DNA of 19,712 nucleotides from Egerieenecus merdigallinarum (lineage in GTDB: Bacteria > Bacillota > Clostridia > Christensenellales > Aristaeellaceae): positions 1 through 19,712 of the forward strand of contig DVHS01000003.1 of NCBI GenBank assembly GCA_018711985.1, given 5' to 3'. Below are positions 13,550 to 19,712 of this stretch, in pieces; the first letter of the stretch is position 1; every line of letters starts with the position of its first letter. Position numbers and translations under genes: made by a program. The notes under the pieces are model-generated. The model saw only the letters and a program-made list of their open reading frames with translations. It ran no database searches and was not told the DNA's origin.

Positions 13550-14356
13550 TCAGGCACCGCCCGTCATCATCAGAAACAAATGCGTTACCGCACTGAACAC
13601 ATGGGTGTTCATGAAATATAGCAGCTCGGAAAGCAGACCCGAAAAGCACAGCAGCAGCAAAACCACCTGCGCCACGCGGAACGCCTGGCCTGAAAGTTGA
13701 AACCTTCCCCGGAAAAGCAGATCATTGAAAATATGATAACCATCCAGTGGCGGAATCGGCAGGAAGTTGAACACTGCCAAGGACAGATTGATCGTAGCCA
13801 TGTTCAGCAGGAAGCGTTGCACATATTGCAGCCAGGGATGCGCCATCGCCGCAAGCAGCTCTTCGGTGACATTGCCACTGGCAATGCTGTTGCCGTATAC
13901 GTAATATGGGCTAATCACATATTCCAACGTACCAAAATAAGATTTGAACTCTTGCAGAAATTCCGGCTTAAACATCACCGCGTTCACGCCCACCGCCAGC
14001 GCAGTGCACAGCACAAACAGCGATAGATTCGTCACAATACCTGCAATGGACACCAGGAAGTCATCCCGACGGTAGTTGTGAAAGTTTCGCGGGTTGACTG
14101 GAACAGGTTTGGCCCAGCCAATGCCAAACAGAAACATGCAAATTGTACCGATAGGGTCCAGGTGTTTGCGCGGGTCCAAACTCAGGCGGCCCATCCACTT
14201 CGCAGTGGCGTCCCCACAGCGGTACGCCACATAGCCATGCGCTACCTCATGGAGAATCAGGCTCAAAAGCACCGTGACCAGCAAGTAAAACAGATAAAGC
14301 ACAAATCCGACCGGGTCGGATTGCAGCATGGAAATCCACTGCTGAATACGTGACAA
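13550..14356 (-). CDS. Site-2-type (M50) membrane metalloprotease
   Basis: Polytopic zinc protease of the M50/S2P family that cleaves substrates in or near the membrane. The zinc-binding motif HEVAH is at 36-40 in the first transmembrane region, and the second metal-ligand motif is PPLDG with Asp205 in a later helix, as in the YwhC/YdgA-like group often found beside scpA. The family NPRNF and LVSIAGIVTN segments are present (88-110). There are five or so transmembrane helices and no PDZ domain. Target proteins are unknown. The start is TTG at 14356 with AAAGGGGGA upstream; an ATG at 14329 has no site. It follows a TATAAT promoter and begins the scp operon. Confidence 0.92.
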   Translation of the reverse strand: MSRIQQWISMLQSDPVGFVLYLFYLLVTVLLSLILHEVAHGYVAYRCGDATAKWMGRLSLDPRKHLDPIGTICMFLFGIGWAKPVPVNPRNFHNYRRDDFLVSIAGIVTNLSLFVLCTALAVGVNAVMFKPEFLQEFKSYFGTLEYVISPYYVYGNSIASGNVTEELLAAMAHPWLQYVQRFLLNMATINLSLAVFNFLPIPPLDGYHIFNDLLFRGRFQLSGQAFRVAQVVLLLLCFSGLLSELLYFMNTHVFSAVTHLFLMMTGGA

Positions 14357-14400
14357 CCGTTCCGTCCCCCTTTTCGCGTTGATGCGGGCAATGCCCGTAC

Positions 14401-14429
14401 ATTATACCGCGAAAGAGGCGATCCTGCAA
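14401..14429 (-). promoter_or_regulatory. Predicted sigma-A promoter of the M50-scpA-scpB operon
   Basis: On the minus strand TATAAT (14406-14401) has TTGCAG (14429-14424) 17 bases upstream. A short hairpin (CGGGC/GCCCG, 14385-14397) lies right at the expected transcript start. The promoter overlaps the region just downstream of the dacF-like stop, so no separate terminator for that gene is evident. Confidence 0.65.
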
Positions 14430-14432
14430 GCC

Positions 14433-15596
14433 TCAGCGCCAAGCGTTGATGATGCGGAAAAAGCCTTCGATAAATCCCGGCAGCGGTACCGCGGAAGCCG
14501 CCACGACATTCAGCTTTGCCACCACCGTTTCTCCCAGCAGCACACGCACAAAGCCCACCACCTGCCCGGCTTCCACCGGGGCATCGATGCTTTCAGGGAT
14601 CACCAGCTCCATCTTCAGCTGGCTGGCTTGACCATTGCGCAGCAGCATGCTCAGACCGCTGCCCAGCAGCAGATCTACGCTTTCCGCGCTGCCGCGGTTG
14701 ACCTTGAGCTGCTCCCCCAGGGCATCACCCTTGCGGGCAATGGTAGCGCGCTGATAGGTGGCAAAGCCATATTCCAGCATACTGCGTGCTTCGTTAAAGC
14801 GTGTCTGGCTGTTTTCGCACCCCAGCACCACGGCGATCAGGCGCATGCCGTTTTTCTCCGCAGTTGCGCTGACACAATACTTTGCCGCGTCGGTGGACCC
14901 TGTTTTGAACCCATCGCAGCCCTCGTAGAAGCGGACCAGGCGGTTGGTATTGGTCAGGTCCGTGGTGCGGCCACTGGGATGCACCAGGGTATCCACCCAC
15001 ACGCTGGCATAGGTATGATAGGCTGGATGCCGGCTGACCGCGCAGGAAAGGGTCATGACATCCCGCGCGGTGGTATACTGTCCCTCCTGGGGATAGCCGG
15101 TACAGTTTACATAATGGGTATCGTCCATACCCAGGGCCTGAGCGCGCTCGTTCATCCGCTGAACGAAGTTTTCTTCTGTCCCGGCCAGGTATTCCGCCAA
15201 TGCCACGGCGCTGTCGTTGGCACTGGCCATAATCATAGTACGCAGCAAATCCTCCAGCTTATAGTCCGTGTCGGCATCCAGCAAGGCCTGACTGCCCTCC
15301 ATGGCCGCGGCACGCTGAGAAACCGTTACCTGGTCCGTCAGGGCAATATCATTGTCTTCCAGTGCCTCAAAGACAAGCAGCGCCGTCATCAGCTTGGTGA
15401 TGGAAGCCACTTCGCGCCGCTCGTCGGCATTCTTCTCAAAAATGACCGTGCCGGTTTCCGCCTCCGCCAGGATAACCGCGGGCGAGGTGATTTCAATGGG
15501 CAGGCCGTCTTCCAGCGGCGCCGCCGCGGCCAGGGAAGGGATGAATAGCGCAGCGACCAACAGCAGCGCCGCGCAGCGGGTTTTCCTTTTCAGCAT
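14433..15596 (-). CDS. D-alanyl-D-alanine carboxypeptidase (DacF/PBP5 type)
   Basis: Exported serine peptidase that trims the terminal D-alanine from peptidoglycan stem peptides. From the chosen start the 387-residue protein has a signal peptide (1-25, LAAAAP), the S11 peptidase domain with SITK (Ser65-Lys68), SAN (125-127) and KTG (231-233), a PBP5_C domain (about 275-365), and a C-terminal helix (GFIEGFFRIINAW) likely to bind the membrane. All three catalytic motifs are intact. The ATG at 15596 is preferred because GGTGGAG lies 7 bases upstream; an ATG at 15623 has no site. It resembles DacF, which acts in spore cortex formation in Bacillus, but vegetative DacA-type function cannot be excluded. 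It is monocistronic or runs on into the M50 gene. Confidence 0.93.
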   Translation of the reverse strand: MLKRKTRCAALLLVAALFIPSLAAAAPLEDGLPIEITSPAVILAEAETGTVIFEKNADERREVASITKLMTALLVFEALEDNDIALTDQVTVSQRAAAMEGSQALLDADTDYKLEDLLRTMIMASANDSAVALAEYLAGTEENFVQRMNERAQALGMDDTHYVNCTGYPQEGQYTTARDVMTLSCAVSRHPAYHTYASVWVDTLVHPSGRTTDLTNTNRLVRFYEGCDGFKTGSTDAAKYCVSATAEKNGMRLIAVVLGCENSQTRFNEARSMLEYGFATYQRATIARKGDALGEQLKVNRGSAESVDLLLGSGLSMLLRNGQASQLKMELVIPESIDAPVEAGQVVGFVRVLLGETVVAKLNVVAASAVPLPGFIEGFFRIINAWR

Positions 15597-15658
15597 GGCA
15601 ACACTCCACCTTTCTGTGGGCATAGCGTGCCCGGAAAGGCAGAAAGTTTTCCATGGAA

Positions 15659-15687
15659 ATTTTATCCGAAAGGCTTATGTGAACCAA
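15659..15687 (-). promoter_or_regulatory. Predicted promoter of the D-Ala carboxypeptidase gene
   Basis: On the minus strand TTGGTT (15687-15682) and TAAAAT (15664-15659) are 17 bases apart. The -10 within GGATAAAAT also fits the GGnnAnAnT pattern of sigma-F, but no matching -35 for sigma-F is seen, so sigma-A is favoured. A perfect 12-bp palindrome, TTTCCATGGAAA (15648-15659), covers the expected start point and may be an operator. Confidence 0.45.
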
Positions 15688-15834
15688 TTCCCTGGGAAGG
15701 CATCCAAAAGCGTCGCAGCCTCTCTCCCTGCACGCATGGAAATCTCACTTGATGGAGCGTGCATTTTGCCCGCAAAGGCCAGTCCATATCAAGTTCAGGC
15801 GGGCTCTACCATGCCACGTTTGCACCGCGCGGAA

Positions 15835-17163
15835 TTAGATAAGCTGTTTTTTCTCCCATACTCCACTAAGAAAGCGCCACACAAAGCATATGATCCGGAA
15901 CACCCAGTCGATTTGCATGGCAAGCCATACGCCAATAACCCCCATGCCAAACTGCTGTGCCAGTAAAAACCCGAACACAATGCGGAACAGCACCATGGAA
16001 ATGCACGAAACCGTCATGGTAAACCGTGCGTCATTGGCAGCGCGCAGCGCATTGGGCAGCACAAAGGACGTGGGCCAGAGGAAAATGCTCCCGATGCCGT
16101 GGATGGTGATAATCTGTCTGGCCATGGCATCGGCCTCCGGGGTAAGGTTGTACAGTCCCGTTAGCCAGCCCGTGCAGATCAGGAGCACCACGTTCAGTAC
16201 GCTCATATAGCCGTAGGCCATCAGCATGAGCTTTTTCACATAGGTGCGCGCCTGGCCGAATTCTTTTGCGCCTACGCAACGCCCCACCACCGTTACCATG
16301 CCCAAACCAATGGCGTTGCCCGGCAGTACCTGCAGGGTCGTGAGGCTGTTGCCCACTGCGTTGGCCGCAATGCTGGCCGTACCAAAGGTGCTCACCATGC
16401 GCAAAAGCACCAGCTTTCCCAGCTGGAAAAAGCCGCTCTCCAGCCCCGTGGGCACACCCACGGAAAGGATGCGCTTTACCATATCCCCCCGCCATTCAAA
16501 TTTGCGAAAATTTGGACACGGAATCAGGTTGTCCGGTCTGCTCAGACTCTTTTGCATTACCGCCGCGCCCACAATGCGGGAGGCCAGGGTTGCGATGCCG
16601 GCACCTGCCACTCCCCAACCGAAGCCATAAATCAAGATGGCATTCCCCACCACATTGATAATATTCATGATGAGGGACGTCATCAGCGATGCCTTGGCAT
16701 TGCCCATGGCGCGGAGCAGCGCTGCGGAGGCATTGTAGAGCGCCAGGAACGGATAGGAAATTACCGTGATAAGGAAATATGTCTCCGCGTTGGCCATGAC
16801 GGCCGCTTCGATGTGTCCAAAGATCAGTTTTAGCAGCGGATACCGCAGTGCCAGAAAAATCACCATAATGGTACCGGATACCAGCAGGATCGTATAAAAA
16901 AGCTGCTTGGATGCCATGCTGGCGTTTTCCCGTTCCTTACGCCCCAGATATTGGGAAGCCACCACCGCACCGCCGGTGGCAAGCGCGGAGAACATATTGA
17001 TCAGCAGGACGTTAATGGAGTCTACCAGGGAGATTCCCGACACTGCGGCTTCCCCGCAAGTGGAAACCATCATGGTATCCATCATGCCGATGGTAACAGC
17101 CAGCAACTGCTCCAGCATGAGTGGCATGAGCAGACGGCGCAGATCCTCTTTGGAAAAAAGCAT
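15835..17163 (-). CDS. MATE family multidrug/Na+ antiporter
   Basis: A 442-residue polytopic membrane protein of the MATE family, which exports cationic drugs or metabolites in exchange for Na+ or H+. About twelve transmembrane helices form two homologous halves. The first half shows MLEQLLAVTIGMMDTMMVSTCGEAAVSGISLVDS (about 16-50) and GGAVVASQYLGRKE (63-76); the second half shows the equivalent GMVTVVGRCVGAKEFGQARTYVKK (about 292-315). Length is typical (about 450). The ATG at 17163 follows AGAGGG. It has its own promoter and is apparently monocistronic. The substrate cannot be inferred from neighbours. Confidence 0.93.
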   Translation of the reverse strand: MLFSKEDLRRLLMPLMLEQLLAVTIGMMDTMMVSTCGEAAVSGISLVDSINVLLINMFSALATGGAVVASQYLGRKERENASMASKQLFYTILLVSGTIMVIFLALRYPLLKLIFGHIEAAVMANAETYFLITVISYPFLALYNASAALLRAMGNAKASLMTSLIMNIINVVGNAILIYGFGWGVAGAGIATLASRIVGAAVMQKSLSRPDNLIPCPNFRKFEWRGDMVKRILSVGVPTGLESGFFQLGKLVLLRMVSTFGTASIAANAVGNSLTTLQVLPGNAIGLGMVTVVGRCVGAKEFGQARTYVKKLMLMAYGYMSVLNVVLLICTGWLTGLYNLTPEADAMARQIITIHGIGSIFLWPTSFVLPNALRAANDARFTMTVSCISMVLFRIVFGFLLAQQFGMGVIGVWLAMQIDWVFRIICFVWRFLSGVWEKKQLI

Positions 17164-17196
17164 GATGGATGCCCTCTTTCTTTCGCAGATTTCTAT

Positions 17197-17224
17197 ATTA
17201 TACCGCTATTCTTGCCGGATGCAA
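17197..17224 (-). promoter_or_regulatory. Predicted sigma-A promoter of the MATE transporter gene
   Basis: On the minus strand TTGCAT (17224-17219) and a perfect TATAAT (17202-17197) are separated by 16 bases. The start codon at 17163 is about 34 bases downstream. It lies in the 157-base gap after the DUF3343 gene. Confidence 0.7.
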
Positions 17225-17320
17225 GATGGCTAGTACAGAAAAATATCCCCTACCGGCAGCCTGCTCAGCTGTGGTAACGGTCCGCCTGATCCGGCCGCAA
17301 GGCATGGCCGCGCCATTTTT

Positions 17321-17614
17321 TCAGTAAGGTCTTATATCCTCCATACGTAAGGGATAGACGCTGGTTTCTCCATGCATGTCCCTACGCACCTGGTAAAAGC
17401 CGATCAGATTTCCGGGGCGCGTATGCTGATACACGTCACGAACCGCGCTGGCATCCGATAGCTCAAAGCGCACCGAAAGTCCACATCCCAGGGATACGTC
17501 CCGGGGCGTAGTTACAATGCTGGCCGGGACCCCCATGCGGCGCAGCGCAGACTCCAGCTGCATCACCTGCTGCCGGGAACGGAATGAAGCAATACCAAAA
17601 ATTTCTTCTCTCAT
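17321..17614 (-). CDS. DUF3343 protein (putative Se/S carrier-like)
   Basis: A 97-residue soluble protein of the DUF3343 family, proposed from gene neighbourhoods to carry sulfur or selenium as a persulfide-like group. The family pattern is visible: an N-terminal strand and helix (FGIASFRSRQQVMQLESALRRMGV), TTPRDVSLGCGLSVRFEL with the single conserved cysteine Cys44, then a helix and GFYQV near the end. The ATG at 17614 has GGAGGAATTGAC directly upstream; longer readings run antisense to the desulfurase gene. It is divergent from a cysteine desulfurase of the matching type, 90 bases away, which could supply the sulfur or selenium. Biochemical function is not demonstrated. Confidence 0.85.
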   Translation of the reverse strand: MREEIFGIASFRSRQQVMQLESALRRMGVPASIVTTPRDVSLGCGLSVRFELSDASAVRDVYQHTRPGNLIGFYQVRRDMHGETSVYPLRMEDIRPY

Positions 17615-17648
17615 GTCAATTCCTCCTCCCCTCCTCCATAGGATATAC

Positions 17649-17667
17649 CACCGCGGCCGCAGCGGTG
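17649..17667. promoter_or_regulatory. Inverted repeat in the DUF3343/desulfurase divergent gap
   Basis: Arms CACCGC (17649-17654) and GCGGTG (17662-17667) flank seven bases (GGCCGCA), in the middle of a 90-base divergent intergenic region. The placement suits a shared operator. I could not identify convincing -35/-10 pairs for either gene here; TGGTATATC on the minus strand is a weak extended -10 candidate. Confidence 0.3.
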
Positions 17668-17704
17668 CGTTTACCGTTGGATTTCCGCCAAAGGAGAGAT
17701 GGCT

Positions 17705-18838
17705 ATGATTTATTTTGACAACGCCGCCACCAGCTTTCCCAAGCCACCCCAGGTCATCCGCGCCATGACAGGCACCCTGGAAAAGCTGGGAGCCAATCCT
17801 GGGCGCAGCGGGCATCGCTTATCCCTGTGCGCAGGCCGGGTTGTACAAGCTTGCCGGGAGGAAGCCGCTCAGCTGCTGGGTGCTGAATCCTCCGAGCAGG
17901 TGATCTTTACCCCCAGCTGTACGGAGGCACTGAACCTTGCCATTTTGGGCACGTTGCATCAGGGTGACGAGGTGATTTGCTCCCACGGCGAGCACAACGC
18001 CGTCATGCGCCCCTTGTACCACTTGGCCTCCACGGGGCAAATTACCCTGCGTGTCCTCACGCCCGACCCCATGGGCATCCTGCAGCCGCATACGCTTCAA
18101 AGTGCCATCGGGCCCAGGACAGCCCTGGTAGTCCTTTGCCATGCCAGCAACGTGACGGGCGTGATTCAGCCCATAAGCCGTTTGGGCGCCATTTGTCAGG
18201 AGAACGGCGTACCTCTTTTGGTGGATGCGGCGCAAACCGCGGGTGTGCTGGATGTAAGCCTGCACGCCTTGAACGCAGACATGATTGCCATGCCCGGGCA
18301 CAAGGGCCTGTTGGGTCCCCATGGGGTTGGGCTGCTTGTGCTGCGCCGCGGCGTCTGTCCAGAACCCTTGATACGCGGCGGCACCGGCTCTGTTTCCGAG
18401 AGCATGGAGCAGCCGGAGAGCCTTCCCGACCGCTATGAGAGCGGGACTCTTTCCCTGCCCAATATCGCCGGGCTGCTCCTGGGGATACGCTTTGTCCGTG
18501 CGCACCTGGCGGAAATCCGTGAATATGAGGATGCACTGAACCGCCGCCTCCGGGAGGGGCTGGAGCATATCCCCGGGATACGTTGCCTGGGACATCCTGA
18601 TGCGCCGCGGGTAGGCATCACATCCTTTGTGCCCCGCAGGATGGACGGCGGAGCATTAAGCGATAGCCTGGATCAGGCCGGCTTTGCCCTGCGCGGCGGG
18701 CTCCACTGCGCCCCGGCCATGCACACCTGGCTTGGCACGCTGCGTTCCGGCGCGCTCCGTGCTTCCGTGGGCATTTACAACACGGAGGAGGAAGTAGACG
18801 CCCTGGTTGCGCTGGTGGAGCGCTTCGTGCAGGAGTAA
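17705..18838 (+). CDS. Cysteine desulfurase family PLP enzyme (EF2568-like)
   Basis: Class V aminotransferase-fold enzyme that takes sulfur (or selenium) from cysteine (or selenocysteine) to form an enzyme-bound persulfide plus alanine. The 377 residues start MIYFDNAATSFPKPP, as in the cysteine desulfurase group named after EF2568, and have HASNVTG (146-152), the PLP-contacting VDAAQTAG with Asp174, the Schiff-base lysine Lys200 in MPGHKGLLGPHG, and the catalytic Cys335 in RGGLHCAPAMHTWLGT. All key residues are intact. The ATG at 17705 is preferred over the one at 17699 because GGAG lies 8 bases upstream. EF2568-type enzymes are known from selenium-labile loci with DUF3343 proteins, which is the neighbour here. 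No selD, yqeB or yqeC is in the window. Confidence 0.93.
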   Translation: MIYFDNAATSFPKPPQVIRAMTGTLEKLGANPGRSGHRLSLCAGRVVQACREEAAQLLGAESSEQVIFTPSCTEALNLAILGTLHQGDEVICSHGEHNAVMRPLYHLASTGQITLRVLTPDPMGILQPHTLQSAIGPRTALVVLCHASNVTGVIQPISRLGAICQENGVPLLVDAAQTAGVLDVSLHALNADMIAMPGHKGLLGPHGVGLLVLRRGVCPEPLIRGGTGSVSESMEQPESLPDRYESGTLSLPNIAGLLLGIRFVRAHLAEIREYEDALNRRLREGLEHIPGIRCLGHPDAPRVGITSFVPRRMDGGALSDSLDQAGFALRGGLHCAPAMHTWLGTLRSGALRASVGIYNTEEEVDALVALVERFVQE

Positions 18839-18849
18839 GGCCGAAGAGC

Positions 18850-19680
18850 CTAGAGTGTCTCCGTCCGGCGCGGCAGATACCGGCACAGGATTCCCAGCAG
18901 GATGCATACCGCTCCAGGGGTGAAGTACCACCATCCGCCGATGCTCAACCCCATCAGCACCAGCCCGGTACCGTACAAGACATACCTTCTGGCTTTCTCC
19001 CGCCGCAGCATGCGTTCCAGCAGCGCGGCCAGGGGAAAGCCTTTTTTCTTGCGTTTTCCCAGGGCCACCAGCTGTTCGTCCGTGGCGGGCCAGGCCTGAC
19101 CGGCCAGCGCCAGCAATTCCTCCCGCTCCATCAGGCGCAGGGGGAAAAGGTCATCCTCCGCATACTTTTTGGCTGCCGCGGAACACTTACACGTGAGACA
19201 CACAACGCCACGGTCCGCCCGGTGCCGGCGGCAGGCGCGCTGCACTGACAGCAGATGCGCCGGCTCCGCCGATTCTTCCGGGGGCAGGGCCAGGCAGGAA
19301 ACAAGCAACGTTTCCGTTCCATAGCGGCAGAGCATCCCGTCCTCTGTAACCCGCAAAAGCACCACAGGCCATTTGGCGCTTACCAGCAATGCCACCTGAA
19401 AGTGGGCCTTCTTTGCAGGGGCCAACAACAGCTCCTCCAGGGCCAATTCTCCTCCGATCCGGCGGCGGAGGGCCTGCTCCTTGCGCACCACGCGCCTTTT
19501 TTTCAATAGCCGCAGCGCCAGGAAAATCATGGCCGCCAGCGCTCCACCGGCCAGGATAGCCGGTAATCCCACGCCCCACAGTGCAAAAAACCATACTTCA
19601 CAGCCCGCCAATATGCCCAGGCGCAGGCCCACCGCATCCAGCCAGCCTGCCTGTGGGGACCGTGAAAGATATCGCTCCAT
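18850..19680 (-). CDS. Uncharacterised membrane protein with possible degenerate Mrr-like domain
   Basis: A 276-residue protein I cannot assign by name. Two transmembrane helices near the N-terminus (about 16-36 and 39-58) are followed by a basic helix (60-75), a soluble domain (about 78-205) and two more helices at the C-terminus (about 233-251 and 255-268). The soluble domain's end, with DRGVVCLTCKCSAAAKKYAEDDLFPLRLMEREELLAL (157-191), follows the pattern of Mrr-type restriction endonuclease folds (ivT..fs..A..yA....l.LidgeeL..L). In the place of the QxK catalytic motif is LLVSCLALP (125-133), so it would be inactive. A CLTCKC cysteine group (161-166) is notable. The ATG at 19680 follows GGGGTGAG. 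It converges with the desulfurase gene with 11 bases between. Confidence 0.6.
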   Translation of the reverse strand: MERYLSRSPQAGWLDAVGLRLGILAGCEVWFFALWGVGLPAILAGGALAAMIFLALRLLKKRRVVRKEQALRRRIGGELALEELLLAPAKKAHFQVALLVSAKWPVVLLRVTEDGMLCRYGTETLLVSCLALPPEESAEPAHLLSVQRACRRHRADRGVVCLTCKCSAAAKKYAEDDLFPLRLMEREELLALAGQAWPATDEQLVALGKRKKKGFPLAALLERMLRREKARRYVLYGTGLVLMGLSIGGWWYFTPGAVCILLGILCRYLPRRTETL

Positions 19681-19712
19681 TTTCTCACCCCATTTCGAAA
19701 TTTCACCCTTTA

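Noticed and set aside
12578..13621. A 347-codon plus-strand reading frame
   Set aside because: It is antisense to scpA and the end of scpB, both clear genes, and lacks a ribosome binding site or known domains.
14385..14397. Terminator after the carboxypeptidase gene
   Set aside because: The hairpin has only 5-bp arms and no T-run on the minus strand; it sits at the start of the M50 transcript instead.
14379..15548. A 389-codon plus-strand reading frame
   Set aside because: It is exactly antisense to the carboxypeptidase gene, whose catalytic motifs are intact, and its product is His/Gln-rich without recognisable domains.

Overview
The window reads as a chromosome segment of an anaerobic, endospore-forming Firmicute of the class Clostridia. 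The evidence is a complete spoIIIA operon, a two-subunit iron-sulfur L-serine dehydratase, scpA/scpB, strong AGGAGG-type ribosome binding sites, several well-supported TTG starts and sigma-A-like promoters. The DNA looks GC-rich. I see no rRNA, tRNA, CRISPR array, phage gene or transposase. Almost every base is in a gene; the only non-coding stretch over 300 bases (about 6047-6404) holds a mosaic of palindromes.

Left third (1-6100, all minus strand): an L,D-transpeptidase is followed by spoIIIAA-AB-AC-AD-AE-AF-AG-AH, a tight run with overlaps of 1-4 bases. This operon encodes the mother-cell half of the SpoIIIA-SpoIIQ channel of sporulation. The transpeptidase is only 14 bases upstream of spoIIIAA and has a sigma-E-like promoter in front of it, so it may belong to the sporulation operon. 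Beyond spoIIIAH, an RseC-family membrane protein and a thioredoxin (cut by the window edge) form a small redox pair with their own promoter.

Middle (6100-12230): a minus-strand operon encodes a condensation-fold acyltransferase, a zinc-ribbon six-helix membrane protein (DUF6320 type) and a secreted peptidoglycan-binding protein with a Thr/Pro-rich linker. It diverges from a plus-strand operon of an HSL-type alpha/beta hydrolase, sdaAB and sdaAA. The left operon ends in the palindrome mosaic and the right one in a bidirectional terminator shared with scpB.

Right third (12220-19712): on the minus strand are dacF-like D-Ala-D-Ala carboxypeptidase, then a second unit of M50 metalloprotease, scpA and scpB. 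A MATE transporter with its own promoter follows. A DUF3343 protein (minus) and a selenium-locus-type cysteine desulfurase (plus) diverge across a 90-base gap containing a palindrome; this looks like a sulfur or selenium delivery pair. The last gene encodes an uncharacterised membrane protein with a possible degenerate Mrr-like cytosolic domain.

Most genes belong to familiar families. The less ordinary items are the transpeptidase-spoIIIA linkage, the compact SpoIIIAG, the acyltransferase/DUF6320/wall-protein operon, the DUF3343-desulfurase pair, the degenerate nuclease-like membrane protein and the five-hairpin repeat element.
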